From positions 3,038,001 to 3,102,000 of the forward strand of contig OZ241350.1 of NCBI GenBank assembly GCA_965200095.1: 64,000 nt of DNA, written 5' to 3'. The notes below the pieces were generated by a model. It did no database searches. It saw only the letters and a list, made by a program, of their open reading frames with translations, and was not told the origin of the DNA. Both the position numbers and the translations under genes were made by a program. The stretch is from JANQOH01 sp965200095. Lineage in GTDB: Bacteria > Pseudomonadota > Alphaproteobacteria > UBA7887. Positions 16,625-25,489 of the stretch are shown here, one piece after another. The number at the start of each line of letters is the position of its first letter. The first letter of the stretch is position 1.

Positions 16625-17050
16625 ATGCTCCTTCCGGTCGCCCTCGTCGCCCTGCCGCTGATCGAGATCGCCGGGTTCGTCGTCGTGGGCGGGCGTATCG
16701 GCGCGCCGGCGACGATAGGTCTGACCGTGTTGACGGCGGGGGCGGGGCTGTTCGTCGCGCGGCTCCAGGGCGCCGGTCTCCTCCGGCGCGCCCGCGACGC
16801 CTTCGCGCACGACGAGCCGCCGGTCGCCGAAGCCGTCGAAGGTCTGGCGCTGGCGGCGGCCGGTTTGTTGCTGCTCGCGCCCGGCTTCGCGAGCGACGCC
16901 GCCGGCGCCCTGCTTCTGGTTCCGCCGCTCCGCTTCGCCGCCGTCTACTGGCTGCTCGGGCGGCTGGCGCGCCGGCGGGGAGGCGCCGTCATCGACGGCG
17001 AATTCCGCCGCGTGGACGCCGAATCTCCGCCCGAGCGCCGCGGCGAATGA
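16625..17050 (+). CDS. fxsA: FxsA family membrane protein
   Basis: A 141-residue protein with three to four hydrophobic segments (residues 2-20, 25-45, 70-90, 95-112) and the family pattern PLIEI, GLTVLTAGAG and LLLAPGFASDAAG. FxsA in E. coli is an inner-membrane protein whose overproduction relieves F-plasmid exclusion of phage T7; its native role is unknown. The stop overlaps the next gene's start (ATGA), indicating translational coupling to the Nudix hydrolase. Confidence 0.85.
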   Translation: MLLPVALVALPLIEIAGFVVVGGRIGAPATIGLTVLTAGAGLFVARLQGAGLLRRARDAFAHDEPPVAEAVEGLALAAAGLLLLAPGFASDAAGALLLVPPLRFAAVYWLLGRLARRRGGAVIDGEFRRVDAESPPERRGE

Positions 17051-17934
17051 GCTTCCTCGACCGTATCGCCGAGTGCAACCGGCACGACCCGGCGCTCTAT
17101 ACGCCGTTCCGCATCGGCGGGACGGCGGTCGGCCGTCTGCGGCGCGACCGCCTTGCGATGCTGGCCGAAGCGCCGGCGCGCGACCTGCTCGTGTTGTCGG
17201 ACGATGGGGTCGAACTTGCGCCCGGCCTCGACGACGCCGGCGCGCGCGGCGCGGCGCTCGACGAAATCGTCCGCTTCATGAGCGCGCGGGGCGCGTGCGG
17301 CCCGTGGCGCGACGAACCGTTCCCGGTCGGCGTCCGCTTCGGCGACGAGATCTGCCGGGTCGACCGCGCCGGAGTCGAACTGTTCGGCCTCGCCGCCTGG
17401 GGGGTCCACGCGAACGGTTACGTCGAGACGGAGACGGGCCTGTCGTTGTGGATCCCGCGGCGCTCGCCCTCCGTGCGCGTGTGCCCCGGCAAGCTCGACA
17501 ACATGGCGGCGGGCGGGCATCCCGCCGGGGCCGGCGTCATGGAGACCCTCGCCCGGGAGGCGGACGAGGAAGCGGGCGTCCCCCTCGCGCTTGCGAAACG
17601 CGCGGCGCCCGCCGGGTCGGTGAGCTACACGCTCGACGGTCCCCACGGTCTGAAGCGCAGCACGCTGTTCGTATTCGACCTCGCGGTTCCGCCGGGCTTC
17701 ACGCCGGTCAACCGCGATGGCGAAGTGGCGGACTTCGCGCTCATGCCCGCAGGAGAGGCCATGCGGCGCATCGCCGGGACCCGCGACTTCAAGTTCGATT
17801 CGGCTCTGGTTGCGATAGATTTCTTCGTCCGCCGCGGGCTGGTCCCGCCGGACCGCCCCGACCATGCGGCGATTTGCGCCGGGTTGCGCCGGGCGCCGCC
17901 GGGAGCGGAGACGTCGCACGCCGGGGCTTGGTAA
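17047..17934 (+). CDS. DUF4743-type Nudix hydrolase
   Basis: A 295-residue protein. The N-terminal DUF4743-like domain (about 1-125) precedes a Nudix domain with the box GGHPAGAGVMETLAREADEE (about residues 157-176), fitting GX5EX7REUXEEXGU. This architecture is found in plant and fungal Nudix proteins related to thiamine pyrophosphokinase partners that hydrolyse damaged thiamine diphosphates; the activity here is inferred. The C-terminus ends FDSALVAIDFFVRRG, typical of this subfamily. Overlaps fxsA by four bases. Confidence 0.85.
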   Translation: MSFLDRIAECNRHDPALYTPFRIGGTAVGRLRRDRLAMLAEAPARDLLVLSDDGVELAPGLDDAGARGAALDEIVRFMSARGACGPWRDEPFPVGVRFGDEICRVDRAGVELFGLAAWGVHANGYVETETGLSLWIPRRSPSVRVCPGKLDNMAAGGHPAGAGVMETLAREADEEAGVPLALAKRAAPAGSVSYTLDGPHGLKRSTLFVFDLAVPPGFTPVNRDGEVADFALMPAGEAMRRIAGTRDFKFDSALVAIDFFVRRGLVPPDRPDHAAICAGLRRAPPGAETSHAGAW

Positions 17935-18001
17935 GGCGCGCGGACTTCTCTAGCATCGCCGCCGCCGGGGACGCCCCGGTCCGGACGGAAAGGACCTCTA
18001 C

Positions 18002-18742
18002 GTGGACGAAACCGGCGCGACGGGCGCGCTCGGCCTGTGCGACAGCCTCAAGATCGTCCTTTCGAGCGTGCTGTCGCCGCTCGCCGACGCCTTCCGCTGG
18101 GCGTTCGGCGATTCATGGCTGGCGGTCATGGTCATCGGCCTGCCGCTGCTCCTCGTCGCAGCGTGGGCGCTGGCGCGCCGCGGCCCGGCGGGGCGGCGGA
18201 CGCCCCTCGCCTTCGCGATCGCCGACGCCATCGACAGGCTCAACGACCGGATAGGCCGTTTCGTCGCCTGGCTGACGCTGGTCATGGTGGTCGTCACCGT
18301 GCTCATCGTGGTGCTGCGCTACGGCTTCGAGATCGGCTTCATCTGGATGCAGGAGTCGGTGCGCTTCATGCACGCCGCCGTGTTCCTGCTGTGCGCCGGC
18401 TACACGTTGTTGTGGAATCAGCATGTCCGCGTCGACGTATTCTATCTGCGGATGCGGGAGAGAGGCCGGGCGGCGGTGGATCTCTTCGGAACCGTGTTTT
18501 TTCTCGCGCCTGTCTGCACGGTGGTGGTGCTGTATTCGGGCGACTACGTGCTGAACAGCTGGGCCGAATGCGAAGGGTCGCTCGAGGAGCGCGGGGTGCA
18601 CGCGGTCTATCTCCTCAAGAGCTGCATCTGGGTCTTCGCGGCGACGATAATTATGCAAGGGGTGTCGCGAGCGGTGCGCGCCTCCGCGACGCTGCTCGGG
18701 CTCGTCCACGCGCCGCCCGAAATCCGCGATCACGCACTCTAG
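18002..18742 (+). CDS. TRAP transporter small permease (DctQ-type)
   Basis: A 246-residue membrane protein starting at GTG 18002 after GGAAAGGA. Four or more hydrophobic segments are visible. The DctQ core spans about residues 85-215, with the family motif FIWMQESVRFMHAAVFLLCAG and VRVDVFY. An extra N-terminal transmembrane segment (about 42-60) makes it longer than a typical DctQ (about 170). It pairs with the large permease starting 10 bases downstream. TRAP systems import organic acids using a periplasmic binding protein, which is not encoded nearby. Confidence 0.88.
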   Translation: MDETGATGALGLCDSLKIVLSSVLSPLADAFRWAFGDSWLAVMVIGLPLLLVAAWALARRGPAGRRTPLAFAIADAIDRLNDRIGRFVAWLTLVMVVVTVLIVVLRYGFEIGFIWMQESVRFMHAAVFLLCAGYTLLWNQHVRVDVFYLRMRERGRAAVDLFGTVFFLAPVCTVVVLYSGDYVLNSWAECEGSLEERGVHAVYLLKSCIWVFAATIIMQGVSRAVRASATLLGLVHAPPEIRDHAL

Positions 18743-18752
18743 GGGCGGCGGC

Positions 18753-20147
18753 ATGATCTACGAGTACTATGTCCTCGCGATGGTGCTCGCCCTGTGCGGC
18801 GCGCTGCTGCTCGGCTTCCCCGTCGCCTTCACGCTGTCGGGCGTGGCGCTGATCTTCGCGCTGATCGGGACCTGGTTCGAGGTCTTCGAACTCGCCTTCG
18901 TCCAGGCGCTCACCAACCGCATATACGGCATCATGACCAACGACCTGCTCATCGCGGTGCCGTTGTTCGTCTTCATGGGGGTGATGCTCGAGCGCTCGAA
19001 ACTCGCCGAGGCGTTGCTGGACACCATGGCGCTGCTCATGGGCCGGCTGCGCGGCGGGCTGGGCATCGCGGTGAGCGTGGTCGGCGCGCTGCTCGCCGCA
19101 TCGACGGGGATCGTCGGCGCCACGGTGGTGACGATGGGGCTGTTGTCGCTGCCCACCATGCTCAAGCGCGGTTACGCGCCGTCCATCGCCTGCGGATCGA
19201 TCTGCGCCGCGGGGACTCTCGGGCAGATCATCCCGCCGTCGATCGTGCTCATCCTGCTGGGCGACCAGATTTCCGCCGCCTATCAGCAGGCGCAGCTCGC
19301 GGCGGGCAATTTCGCGCCGGAGCCGGTGTCGGTCGCCGACCTGTTCGTCGGCGCTCTCATCCCCGGCCTCGCGCTGGTCCTCCTCTATATCCTGTGGCAG
19401 GCCGTCTACGCCTCGATCTACCCCGCGCGGATGCCGCCGATACCGGCGGAGGAGCGCGACGCCATCGACAACCGGGAGATGTTCGTCCGCGTCGCGGTGG
19501 TGCTGATGCCGCCGCTGTTGCTGATCGTGCTCGTGCTCGGCTCCATCCTCATCGGCCTGGCGACCCCCACCGAGGCGGCGGGCGTCGGCGCCATGGGCGC
19601 GCTGGCGCTGGCGGCCTCCCGCCGTCAGCTGACGCTCGCCAACCTGCGCGAGGTGATGTTCTCCACGGCGAAGGTTTCGTCGATGGTGTTCACCATCCTG
19701 ATCGGCGCGCAGTTGTTCAGCCTGGTGTTCCGCGGCTTCGAAGGCGACGAGATCGTCGCCGAGTTCCTGCACGGGCTTCCCGGCGGGGTATTCAGCGCCA
19801 TGCTGCTGACGATGGCGTTGATGTTCGTGCTCGGGTTCTTTCTCGACTTCATCGAGATCGTGTTCGTGGTGGTGCCGATCGTCGGCCCGGCGATCCTGAT
19901 GAACGAGGGGATAAGCCCGGTGTGGTTCGCGATCATGATCGCGGTCAACATCCAGACCTCGTTCCTCACGCCTCCCTTCGGCTTCGCCCTGTTCTATCTG
20001 CGCGGCGTCGCGCCCCCGACCGTCAAGACCACCGACATCTATCGCGGGGTCACGCCGTTCGTGGCGATGCAGCTCGTCATGCTGGGCATTCTCGCGACGT
20101 TCCCGGCCATGGCGACCTGGTTGCCGAACATGCTCTACGGCCCGTAA
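18753..20147 (+). CDS. TRAP transporter large permease (DctM-type)
   Basis: A 464-residue polytopic protein (about 12 hydrophobic segments) of the DctM family, with conserved NDLLIAVPLFVFMG, ASTGIVGATVVTMGL, IIPPSIVLILLGDQ and LATPTEAAGVGAMGA segments. An extended periplasmic or cytoplasmic loop (about 175-200, AYQQAQLAAGNFAPEPVSV) is seen in TRAP permeases annotated for mannitol or chloroaromatic compounds. Forms the membrane complex with the DctQ-type protein upstream; same operon. Confidence 0.9.
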   Translation: MIYEYYVLAMVLALCGALLLGFPVAFTLSGVALIFALIGTWFEVFELAFVQALTNRIYGIMTNDLLIAVPLFVFMGVMLERSKLAEALLDTMALLMGRLRGGLGIAVSVVGALLAASTGIVGATVVTMGLLSLPTMLKRGYAPSIACGSICAAGTLGQIIPPSIVLILLGDQISAAYQQAQLAAGNFAPEPVSVADLFVGALIPGLALVLLYILWQAVYASIYPARMPPIPAEERDAIDNREMFVRVAVVLMPPLLLIVLVLGSILIGLATPTEAAGVGAMGALALAASRRQLTLANLREVMFSTAKVSSMVFTILIGAQLFSLVFRGFEGDEIVAEFLHGLPGGVFSAMLLTMALMFVLGFFLDFIEIVFVVVPIVGPAILMNEGISPVWFAIMIAVNIQTSFLTPPFGFALFYLRGVAPPTVKTTDIYRGVTPFVAMQLVMLGILATFPAMATWLPNMLYGP

Positions 20148-20166
20148 GCCGCCCCGCGCCGCTTAC
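20144..20166. terminator. Possible bidirectional terminator hairpin
   Basis: Inverted repeat GTAAGC / GCTTAC with an 11-base GC-rich loop, spanning the stop codons of two convergent genes. Short arms and no T-tract, so only weak support. Confidence 0.3.
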
Positions 20167-21119
20167 CCGAAGGCGGCGCGCAGGTTGGCGCAGACGCGCT
20201 CGATAGCGCGTTCCGCGTGCGGCAGCGCCTTCCCCATGCCCAGAAAGCCGTGCACGGTCCCCTCGAAACATTCGTAGTCGACCGGAACCCCGGCGGCGCC
20301 GAGGCGCCGGGCATAGGCCGCGCCCTCGTCGCGCAAGGGGTCGAGGCCGGCGGTGAGGACCGTCGCCGGCGCGAGGCCCGCAAGGTCGGCGACCCGCCCC
20401 GGCGCTGCCCGGGGGTCGTCGGGCGCCGGGCCGTCGCCGAAATAATGGCGGTAGAACCAGTCCGTCGTCGGCTTGTCGATGGGGAACACATCGGCGAACG
20501 CCGCGCCCGATTCGTGACGCCCGACCGGGTCCAGGGCGGGATAGACGAGGACCTGGGCGCGGAGGTCGAACGCGCCGCGGTCTCTCGCATGCTGCGCGGC
20601 GACCGCCGCCAGCGTGCCGCCGGCGCTGTCGCCGGCGACCGCGAACCGCTCGCCGTCGCCGCCGAGCGCCGCGGCGTTTTCCGCCGCCCAGTCCAGCGCC
20701 GCCGCGGCGTCTTCGGCGGCGGCGGGAAAGCGATGCTCCGGCGCGAGGCGGTAGTCGACCGACATGGCGACGCACCCGGCGCCGTCCGCCAGCCGGCGAC
20801 ACAGCGAATCGTGGCTGTCGAGATTGCCGATAACGAACCCGCCGCCGTGAAAATAAATCAGCAACGGAAGCCGCACGCCGCCGTCGCGTCGCGGTTCGTA
20901 GACCCGGACCGGCAGCGCGCCGGCCGCACTGTCGATGACGCGGTCCTCGACGCGCGCCACTGGGACGGGTTCGAGATCGATCCGTTCGCGCCTTTCGTCG
21001 AAGGCGCGCCGCGCCGCCGGAGCGCTCATGCCGTGCAGCGGCGGGAGATCGGCCCCGGCGACCCATTCGAGCAGGGCCCGGGTGGGACCGTCGGCCTCGT
21101 CGGGGATCCGTGTCGGCAC
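20163..21119 (-). CDS. Alpha/beta hydrolase, HSL (family IV) esterase
   Basis: A 318-residue carboxylesterase of the hormone-sensitive-lipase family. The oxyanion motif HGGG is at residues 91-94, the nucleophile Ser165 in GDSAGG, the acidic residue in AGLDPLRDEG (about residue 258) and the catalytic His in GTVHGF. The cap region at the N-terminus (about 1-45) is of normal length. It hydrolyses short- to medium-chain esters; natural substrate unknown. Convergent with the TRAP permease gene. Confidence 0.9.
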   Translation of the reverse strand: MPTRIPDEADGPTRALLEWVAGADLPPLHGMSAPAARRAFDERRERIDLEPVPVARVEDRVIDSAAGALPVRVYEPRRDGGVRLPLLIYFHGGGFVIGNLDSHDSLCRRLADGAGCVAMSVDYRLAPEHRFPAAAEDAAAALDWAAENAAALGGDGERFAVAGDSAGGTLAAVAAQHARDRGAFDLRAQVLVYPALDPVGRHESGAAFADVFPIDKPTTDWFYRHYFGDGPAPDDPRAAPGRVADLAGLAPATVLTAGLDPLRDEGAAYARRLGAAGVPVDYECFEGTVHGFLGMGKALPHAERAIERVCANLRAAFG

Positions 21120-21140
21120 GGCGGCTTCTCGCGTCCGGGG

Positions 21141-21548
21141 CTATTTCGCGCCGCTCAGGTTTTCGCAGCGCCGGGTCATTTCCCCCACCGGATGCCAGGG
21201 CTTGAGCCCCTTGACCACGGCGCCGTCCTCGATGCTCAGGCGGTGGTGGACGATGGTGGCGTCGATCACCGCGGTCCGGGCGACGTTGACGTTCAGCGCC
21301 TCGATGCGCCCGCGCACGGCGCCCGCTACGTCGACCGCCCACGCCTTGAGCGTCGCCTCGACGGCGGCCCGCGGGTCCACGGTGATCGTCCGCCCGCGCA
21401 CCTCGCCGGTCACCGCGCCGTCTATTTGCAGGTCGACATTGCCGAACAGGGCGCCGTCGACCCGGGCGCCGGCGCCGATGACCGAACGGCCTCCGGCCGG
21501 GGGCGGCGGGGAGTCCTTCTTTCGCTTTTTTCCGAAGAGCGGTCTCAT
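21141..21548 (-). CDS. Bactofilin family protein 1
   Basis: A 135-residue protein with a basic N-terminus (FGKKRKKD) and a central bactofilin domain (about 20-120) of beta-helical repeats (GARVDGALFGNVDLQIDGAV..., VTGEVRGRTITVDPRA). Bactofilins self-assemble into filaments under the membrane and position cell-wall or stalk enzymes. It lies 26 bases downstream of a second bactofilin gene, so the two probably form an operon. No M23 peptidase partner is adjacent. Confidence 0.85.
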   Translation of the reverse strand: MRPLFGKKRKKDSPPPPAGGRSVIGAGARVDGALFGNVDLQIDGAVTGEVRGRTITVDPRAAVEATLKAWAVDVAGAVRGRIEALNVNVARTAVIDATIVHHRLSIEDGAVVKGLKPWHPVGEMTRRCENLSGAK

Positions 21549-21574
21549 GCCGCCCGCACGGCGTCGCGGCGCCG

Positions 21575-22129
21575 CTAGGGTTTCGCCGCCGCCGCCCGGC
21601 TCCCGCCCGACGCGGCGGGCGTTGCGGACGCGCGCCTGCCCGCATCGGCGCCGTCGGCCGCCTTGCGCGCGGGCGCCCCGGCGCCGTCTTGCCCTTGCGC
21701 GACCCTGCCGATACGGCCTTCGATCTCGGCGCCTTCCTCGATCGCCATGGTCTCGTATTTCACGTCGCCGATGACCTGACCGGTCGCGGCGATGCGGACC
21801 GCCCGACTGCGGACCTCTCCCTCGATCCGGCCGAGAATCGCCGCCGACCCGACGATGATCGTCCCCTTCACCGTCGCCCCTTCGCTCACGGTGAGCGTCG
21901 CGCTCGAAATGTCGCCCTCGACCGTGCCGGAAACCACGATGTCGCCGTCGCTTTCCAGATTGCCGACGACCTTCAGCCCCTTGTTGATCACCGACGCTTC
22001 GGCGGGCCCGCGCGCGGCTTCCGGCGGCGTCGCGACGGGGGGCGGCGCGACGGCGGGTTGCGCAACCGTCGGCTGGCCCGGCGGCGGCCCTCCGCGCTTG
22101 ATCGTGCTCTCGTTGTTCTTGTTGAACAT
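21575..22129 (-). CDS. Bactofilin family protein 2
   Basis: A 184-residue bactofilin. ATG 22129 follows GGGGGAGAG. A Pro/Ala-rich N-terminal tail (about 15-40) leads into the bactofilin domain (about 45-140: SVINKGLKVVGNLESDGDIV, GTVEGDISSATLTVSEGATV, GEVRSRAVRIAATGQVIGDV), followed by an Ala-rich C-terminal tail. Flexible tails on both sides of the beta-helix are typical. Co-oriented and close to bactofilin 1, so the two may copolymerise. Confidence 0.88.
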   Translation of the reverse strand: MFNKNNESTIKRGGPPPGQPTVAQPAVAPPPVATPPEAARGPAEASVINKGLKVVGNLESDGDIVVSGTVEGDISSATLTVSEGATVKGTIIVGSAAILGRIEGEVRSRAVRIAATGQVIGDVKYETMAIEEGAEIEGRIGRVAQGQDGAGAPARKAADGADAGRRASATPAASGGSRAAAAKP

Positions 22130-22265
22130 GTCCGGCTCTCCCCCTGGGTCGCGGCGCCATTCGACAGCATGGGCGGCGCGCCTGTCAACGCGCCGGAATC
22201 GCCGCGTGAAACGGCGCCGCCCCGGCGCTATAACGCGGGACACGATACCGACAGGGAGGCGAGCC

Positions 22266-22721
22266 GTGGCCGGATTCCGTATCACGGGAACGAATCATAC
22301 GAGTTTCACCGTGTCCGATCTCGACCGCTCGGTGAGCTTCTTCACCGAGGCGCTGGGCTTCGAGCTCCTGCACCGCGGGCCGCGCGACCCGGCGATGATC
22401 GCGCGCGTCGTCGGCGTGCCGGGCGCCGACATCGAAGTGGCTTACGTGCAGGCGCCGGGACATCGCCTGGAACTGATCGAATACAAGGCCCCGGCGAATC
22501 GGGAACGGGTCGAGTCGCGCCCCTGCGATACGGGTTTCGCCCATATCGCCTTCGATGTCGACGATGTCGACGCGGCGCTCGCCGCGGCGGCGCGCTACCG
22601 GGTGGAGCCCGTAAGCGAACCGCAGGACCTGCATACCGGTCCCAACAAGGGCGGGCGCGTGGTCTACACGCGGGATCCGGACGGGGTGACCGTGGAGTTC
22701 ATCCAGCGGCCGGCGCGCTGA
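22266..22721 (+). CDS. Glyoxalase/VOC family protein
   Basis: A 151-residue vicinal-oxygen-chelate protein starting at GTG 22266 after GGGAGGCGAG. Paired beta-alpha-beta-beta-beta modules with putative metal ligands His11 (NHTSFTV), Glu in LELIEYK, His in TGFAHIAFDV and Glu in VTVEFIQRP. The family includes glyoxalase I and methylmalonyl-CoA epimerase; the substrate here is not identifiable. Divergent from the bactofilin pair. Confidence 0.85.
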   Translation: MAGFRITGTNHTSFTVSDLDRSVSFFTEALGFELLHRGPRDPAMIARVVGVPGADIEVAYVQAPGHRLELIEYKAPANRERVESRPCDTGFAHIAFDVDDVDAALAAAARYRVEPVSEPQDLHTGPNKGGRVVYTRDPDGVTVEFIQRPAR

Positions 22722-22767
22722 GGCGCGTCGGCTCCCCTTGCGCCCCGTCGCACAGGGCCGACGGCGC

Positions 22768-23928
22768 ATGGCCGGGCGGGTCGACCCCGTAGCGCTGGCG
22801 CGCGAACTGATCCGCTGCCCCAGCGTGACTCCCGCCGACGCCGGGGCGCTCGACGTGCTGCGCCGGGCGCTGGAGCCGCTCGGCTTCGCGTGCCATCGGC
22901 TGCGTTTCGAGGAGCCGGGAAGCGAACCGGTAGACAACCTCTATGCGCGGCGCGGCGCGGCGGCGCCGAATTTCTGCTTCGCCGGCCATGTCGACGTGGT
23001 GCCCGCGGGCGACCGCGGCGCCTGGTCGCGCGACCCCTTCGCCGCCGAGATCGTCGACGGCGTGCTCTTCGGACGCGGCGCCGCGGACATGAAGGGCGCG
23101 CTCGCCGCGTTCGTCGCCGCCGTGGACGGGTTCCTCGCCGCGAACGCCGCGCCCCGCGGCTCGATAAGCCTGCTGATCACGGGCGACGAGGAAGGCCCGG
23201 CGATCAACGGAACCCGGAAGGCGCTCGACTGGATGAGGCGCCGCGGCGAGGCCATCGATGTCTGCCTGGTCGGCGAGCCGACCTCCGTCGAGGCCGTGGG
23301 CGACACCGTGAAGATCGGCCGCCGCGGCAGCCTGTCCTGCACGGTGACCGTCGAGGGCGTCCCCGGACACGTCGCCTATCCTCACCTTGCCGACAACCCC
23401 GCGGCGCGGCTGGTGCGTATGCTTGCCGCCGCCCTGGAGACGCGGTTCGACGGCGGAAGCGCGCATTTCCAGCCGACGACGCTCGCGATCACCAGCATCG
23501 ATGTCGGCAACCCGGCGACGAATGTCATTCCCGCCCGCGCCCGCGCGGCGTTCAACCTCCGTTTCAACGACCGCCATTCCGGCGCCGGCCTGATCGCCCG
23601 GCTGCGGGAGATCTTCGACTCCGCCGGCGGCGACGGGGTCCGCTACACGCTGGAGCCGCGCCTTTCGGGGGAGGCGTTCCTCACCCCGCCGGGCGCGCTC
23701 AGCGATCTCGTCGGCGACGCGGCCGAGGCGGTGTGCGGCCTGCGGCCCGCGCTCGGAACCGGCGGCGGCACGTCCGACGCGCGCTTCATCCGGGATATGT
23801 GCCCGACGGTGGAGCTGGGCCTCGTCGGGCGCACCATGCACAAGGTCGACGAATGCGCGCCGGTGGAAGACCTGCGCCGGCTGACGGCCGTCTATCGCGC
23901 CGTCCTCCAGCGCTATTTCGCGCCATGA
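22768..23928 (+). CDS. dapE: Succinyl-diaminopimelate desuccinylase
   Basis: A 386-residue M20 metallohydrolase. Zinc-site motifs are FAGHVDVVPAGD (His about 73), GRGAADMKGA (Asp), GDEEGPA (catalytic Glu and ligand Glu), GEPTS and MHKVDE near the C-terminus; the dimerisation domain occupies about 180-290. The GTSDARFI segment is characteristic of DapE. It hydrolyses N-succinyl-LL-diaminopimelate in lysine and peptidoglycan-precursor synthesis, the same pathway as dapD at 46309. Stop overlaps the next start (ATGA). Confidence 0.93.
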   Translation: MAGRVDPVALARELIRCPSVTPADAGALDVLRRALEPLGFACHRLRFEEPGSEPVDNLYARRGAAAPNFCFAGHVDVVPAGDRGAWSRDPFAAEIVDGVLFGRGAADMKGALAAFVAAVDGFLAANAAPRGSISLLITGDEEGPAINGTRKALDWMRRRGEAIDVCLVGEPTSVEAVGDTVKIGRRGSLSCTVTVEGVPGHVAYPHLADNPAARLVRMLAAALETRFDGGSAHFQPTTLAITSIDVGNPATNVIPARARAAFNLRFNDRHSGAGLIARLREIFDSAGGDGVRYTLEPRLSGEAFLTPPGALSDLVGDAAEAVCGLRPALGTGGGTSDARFIRDMCPTVELGLVGRTMHKVDECAPVEDLRRLTAVYRAVLQRYFAP

Positions 23929-24497
23929 TCCTCGCCTTTGCGCACGAGGCGCGCGCGGGGCTTTACGGCGTCGTCCGGCTGGCGGCGCGCGACCCGAAGG
24001 GCCTCGACCTCTTCAACCTCAGCGTCGCGGGCTTCTGGCGCTCGTTTCTCGCGGCCGCGGTGGCGCTTCCGGTCTTCGCGGTCGAACGCATGGCGGCGCG
24101 CGTTATCGTCGCCGAACTCGACCCGGACAGGCGTCTCCCGACCCCGCTCGAGGACCTGACGATCTACCTTGCGGGCTGGCCGCTGGCGGCCGTCGCGCTG
24201 CTCGGCGCCTGCGCGTTGCTGCGCAAGACCGACCGCTTCGCGGTCGGCGTCATCGCGCTGAACTGGCTGACGGTGCTCACGCAAACCGCGGTCTGCATCG
24301 CCGAAGTCGCGGCCGCCGTCGTGCCGGCGGCCTTTACCCTGATAGTGATCTCGGTGCTGATGGCGATCCTCGTCGTCGAGTACCGGGTGCTGCGGATCGC
24401 GCTCGCGCTCGACATCGCGCCGGCGATCGGAGTCGTCGCGGCCGTTACCCTGGTCGACAACCTCGCCTCCGCCGCGGCGTTGCGCGTGTTCGTGTAA
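23925..24497 (+). CDS. Conserved-looking integral membrane protein of unknown function
   Basis: A 190-residue protein with about five hydrophobic segments (roughly residues 35-55, 80-97, 106-125, 128-148 and 158-180) and one charged N-terminal stretch. I do not recognise a family. It is translationally coupled to dapE by a four-base overlap, which may reflect operon compaction rather than shared function. Confidence 0.7.
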   Translation: MILAFAHEARAGLYGVVRLAARDPKGLDLFNLSVAGFWRSFLAAAVALPVFAVERMAARVIVAELDPDRRLPTPLEDLTIYLAGWPLAAVALLGACALLRKTDRFAVGVIALNWLTVLTQTAVCIAEVAAAVVPAAFTLIVISVLMAILVVEYRVLRIALALDIAPAIGVVAAVTLVDNLASAAALRVFV

Positions 24498-24577
24498 CCT
24501 TGCGGAGGCTCGCCGGTTCGACCGCCCGGCGACAGGCCGGCGCGCGTCGGCATCGCTGAGGATTCGGGAGGGAAACG

Positions 24578-25138
24578 ATGTTCGGTCTACGCGCTGGCGT
24601 TCTGTTCCTGGCCGTCCTGGCGGTTCTCGGGTCCGCCGCGGCGACGGCGCAGACCCGCCCCGCCTCGCCGGAAGCGCTGCGGACCGTGAAGGAGCGTCAG
24701 GAGCTGATGGCGACGATGCTCGAATCGGTGGACCGGGTGGCGCCGCGGCTCGGCGCCGGGGGCGCGCCGGTGAACCCGGCGCATTGGCCGTCGATCCGCG
24801 ACAATCTCAATTCGGTAAGGGAGTCGCTGCGCCGGAGCCGCGCCCTGTGGCCGCCGCGGAGCAACCTCGGCTGGGGGTCGGAAAGCCGCGCCACGCCGGG
24901 GCTGTGGAGCCTGCCCGACGCTTTCGAGCGCCATTACGACGCTGCCGAAGCGGCGTTTCCGGGGCTGCTGGAGGCGGTGGCCGGCGAAGACGCCGACGGT
25001 GCCCGGGGCGGCTTCTGCCGGCTGGTCGCCGCCTGCGGGAGTTGTCACGGGGCGTTCCGCAAGATCGACCATGCGAGTCTCTATCGCGAGGGCCCGCACT
25101 GGCTGGGGCGCTATCCCGGCTGCGACGGCGCGCAATGA
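24578..25138 (+). CDS. Cytochrome c' family protein
   Basis: A 186-residue exported protein. Signal peptide about 1-24 (ending TAQ), a mostly helical body, and a C-terminal haem site CGSCHGAFRK (Cys-x-x-Cys-His, about residues 152-156), the position expected of cytochromes c'. These bind haem in a four-helix bundle and have been linked to NO binding. ATG 24578 is preceded by GGGAGGGAAACG. Confidence 0.85.
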   Translation: MFGLRAGVLFLAVLAVLGSAAATAQTRPASPEALRTVKERQELMATMLESVDRVAPRLGAGGAPVNPAHWPSIRDNLNSVRESLRRSRALWPPRSNLGWGSESRATPGLWSLPDAFERHYDAAEAAFPGLLEAVAGEDADGARGGFCRLVAACGSCHGAFRKIDHASLYREGPHWLGRYPGCDGAQ

Positions 25139-25151
25139 CGCCGCGCGGGCC

Positions 25152-25394
25152 TCACTCGAGGTCGACGCGCCAGGTTTCGATGACCGGGTTGGCGAGCAGA
25201 CGCGCGCACATCTCCCCGATCTGCGCGGCCACGGCGTCGCGGTCGTCCCCGTCCAGCGTGAGTTCGATGATCTTGCCCTGACGGACGCCGCCCACGCCGG
25301 CGAAGCCGAGGCGGCCGAGCGCGGTTTCGACCGCCTTGCCCTGGGGGTCGAGAACGCCGTCTTTCGGCATCACCGTTATCCGCGCCCTGATCAC
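25152..25394 (-). CDS. purS: Phosphoribosylformylglycinamidine synthase subunit PurS
   Basis: An 80-residue protein (ARITVMPKDGVLDPQGKAVE, GVRQGKIIEL, MCARLLANPVIETW) matching PurS, the small structural subunit of the PurLQS complex acting in the fourth step of purine synthesis. Upstream on the same strand is purC, but 375 bases of repeat-containing DNA separate them. purQ is not downstream; instead the cytochrome c' gene converges. Confidence 0.92.
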   Translation of the reverse strand: MIRARITVMPKDGVLDPQGKAVETALGRLGFAGVGGVRQGKIIELTLDGDDRDAVAAQIGEMCARLLANPVIETWRVDLE

Positions 25395-25489
25395 GCCGCT
25401 CTCGCCTGCGCGAAGAGGTCTCTCCCCCGCCGCTCTGCGTCACTCCCGCGAAAGAGCGTGTGAAGAAATTGAGAGACCGAACCAATTCT

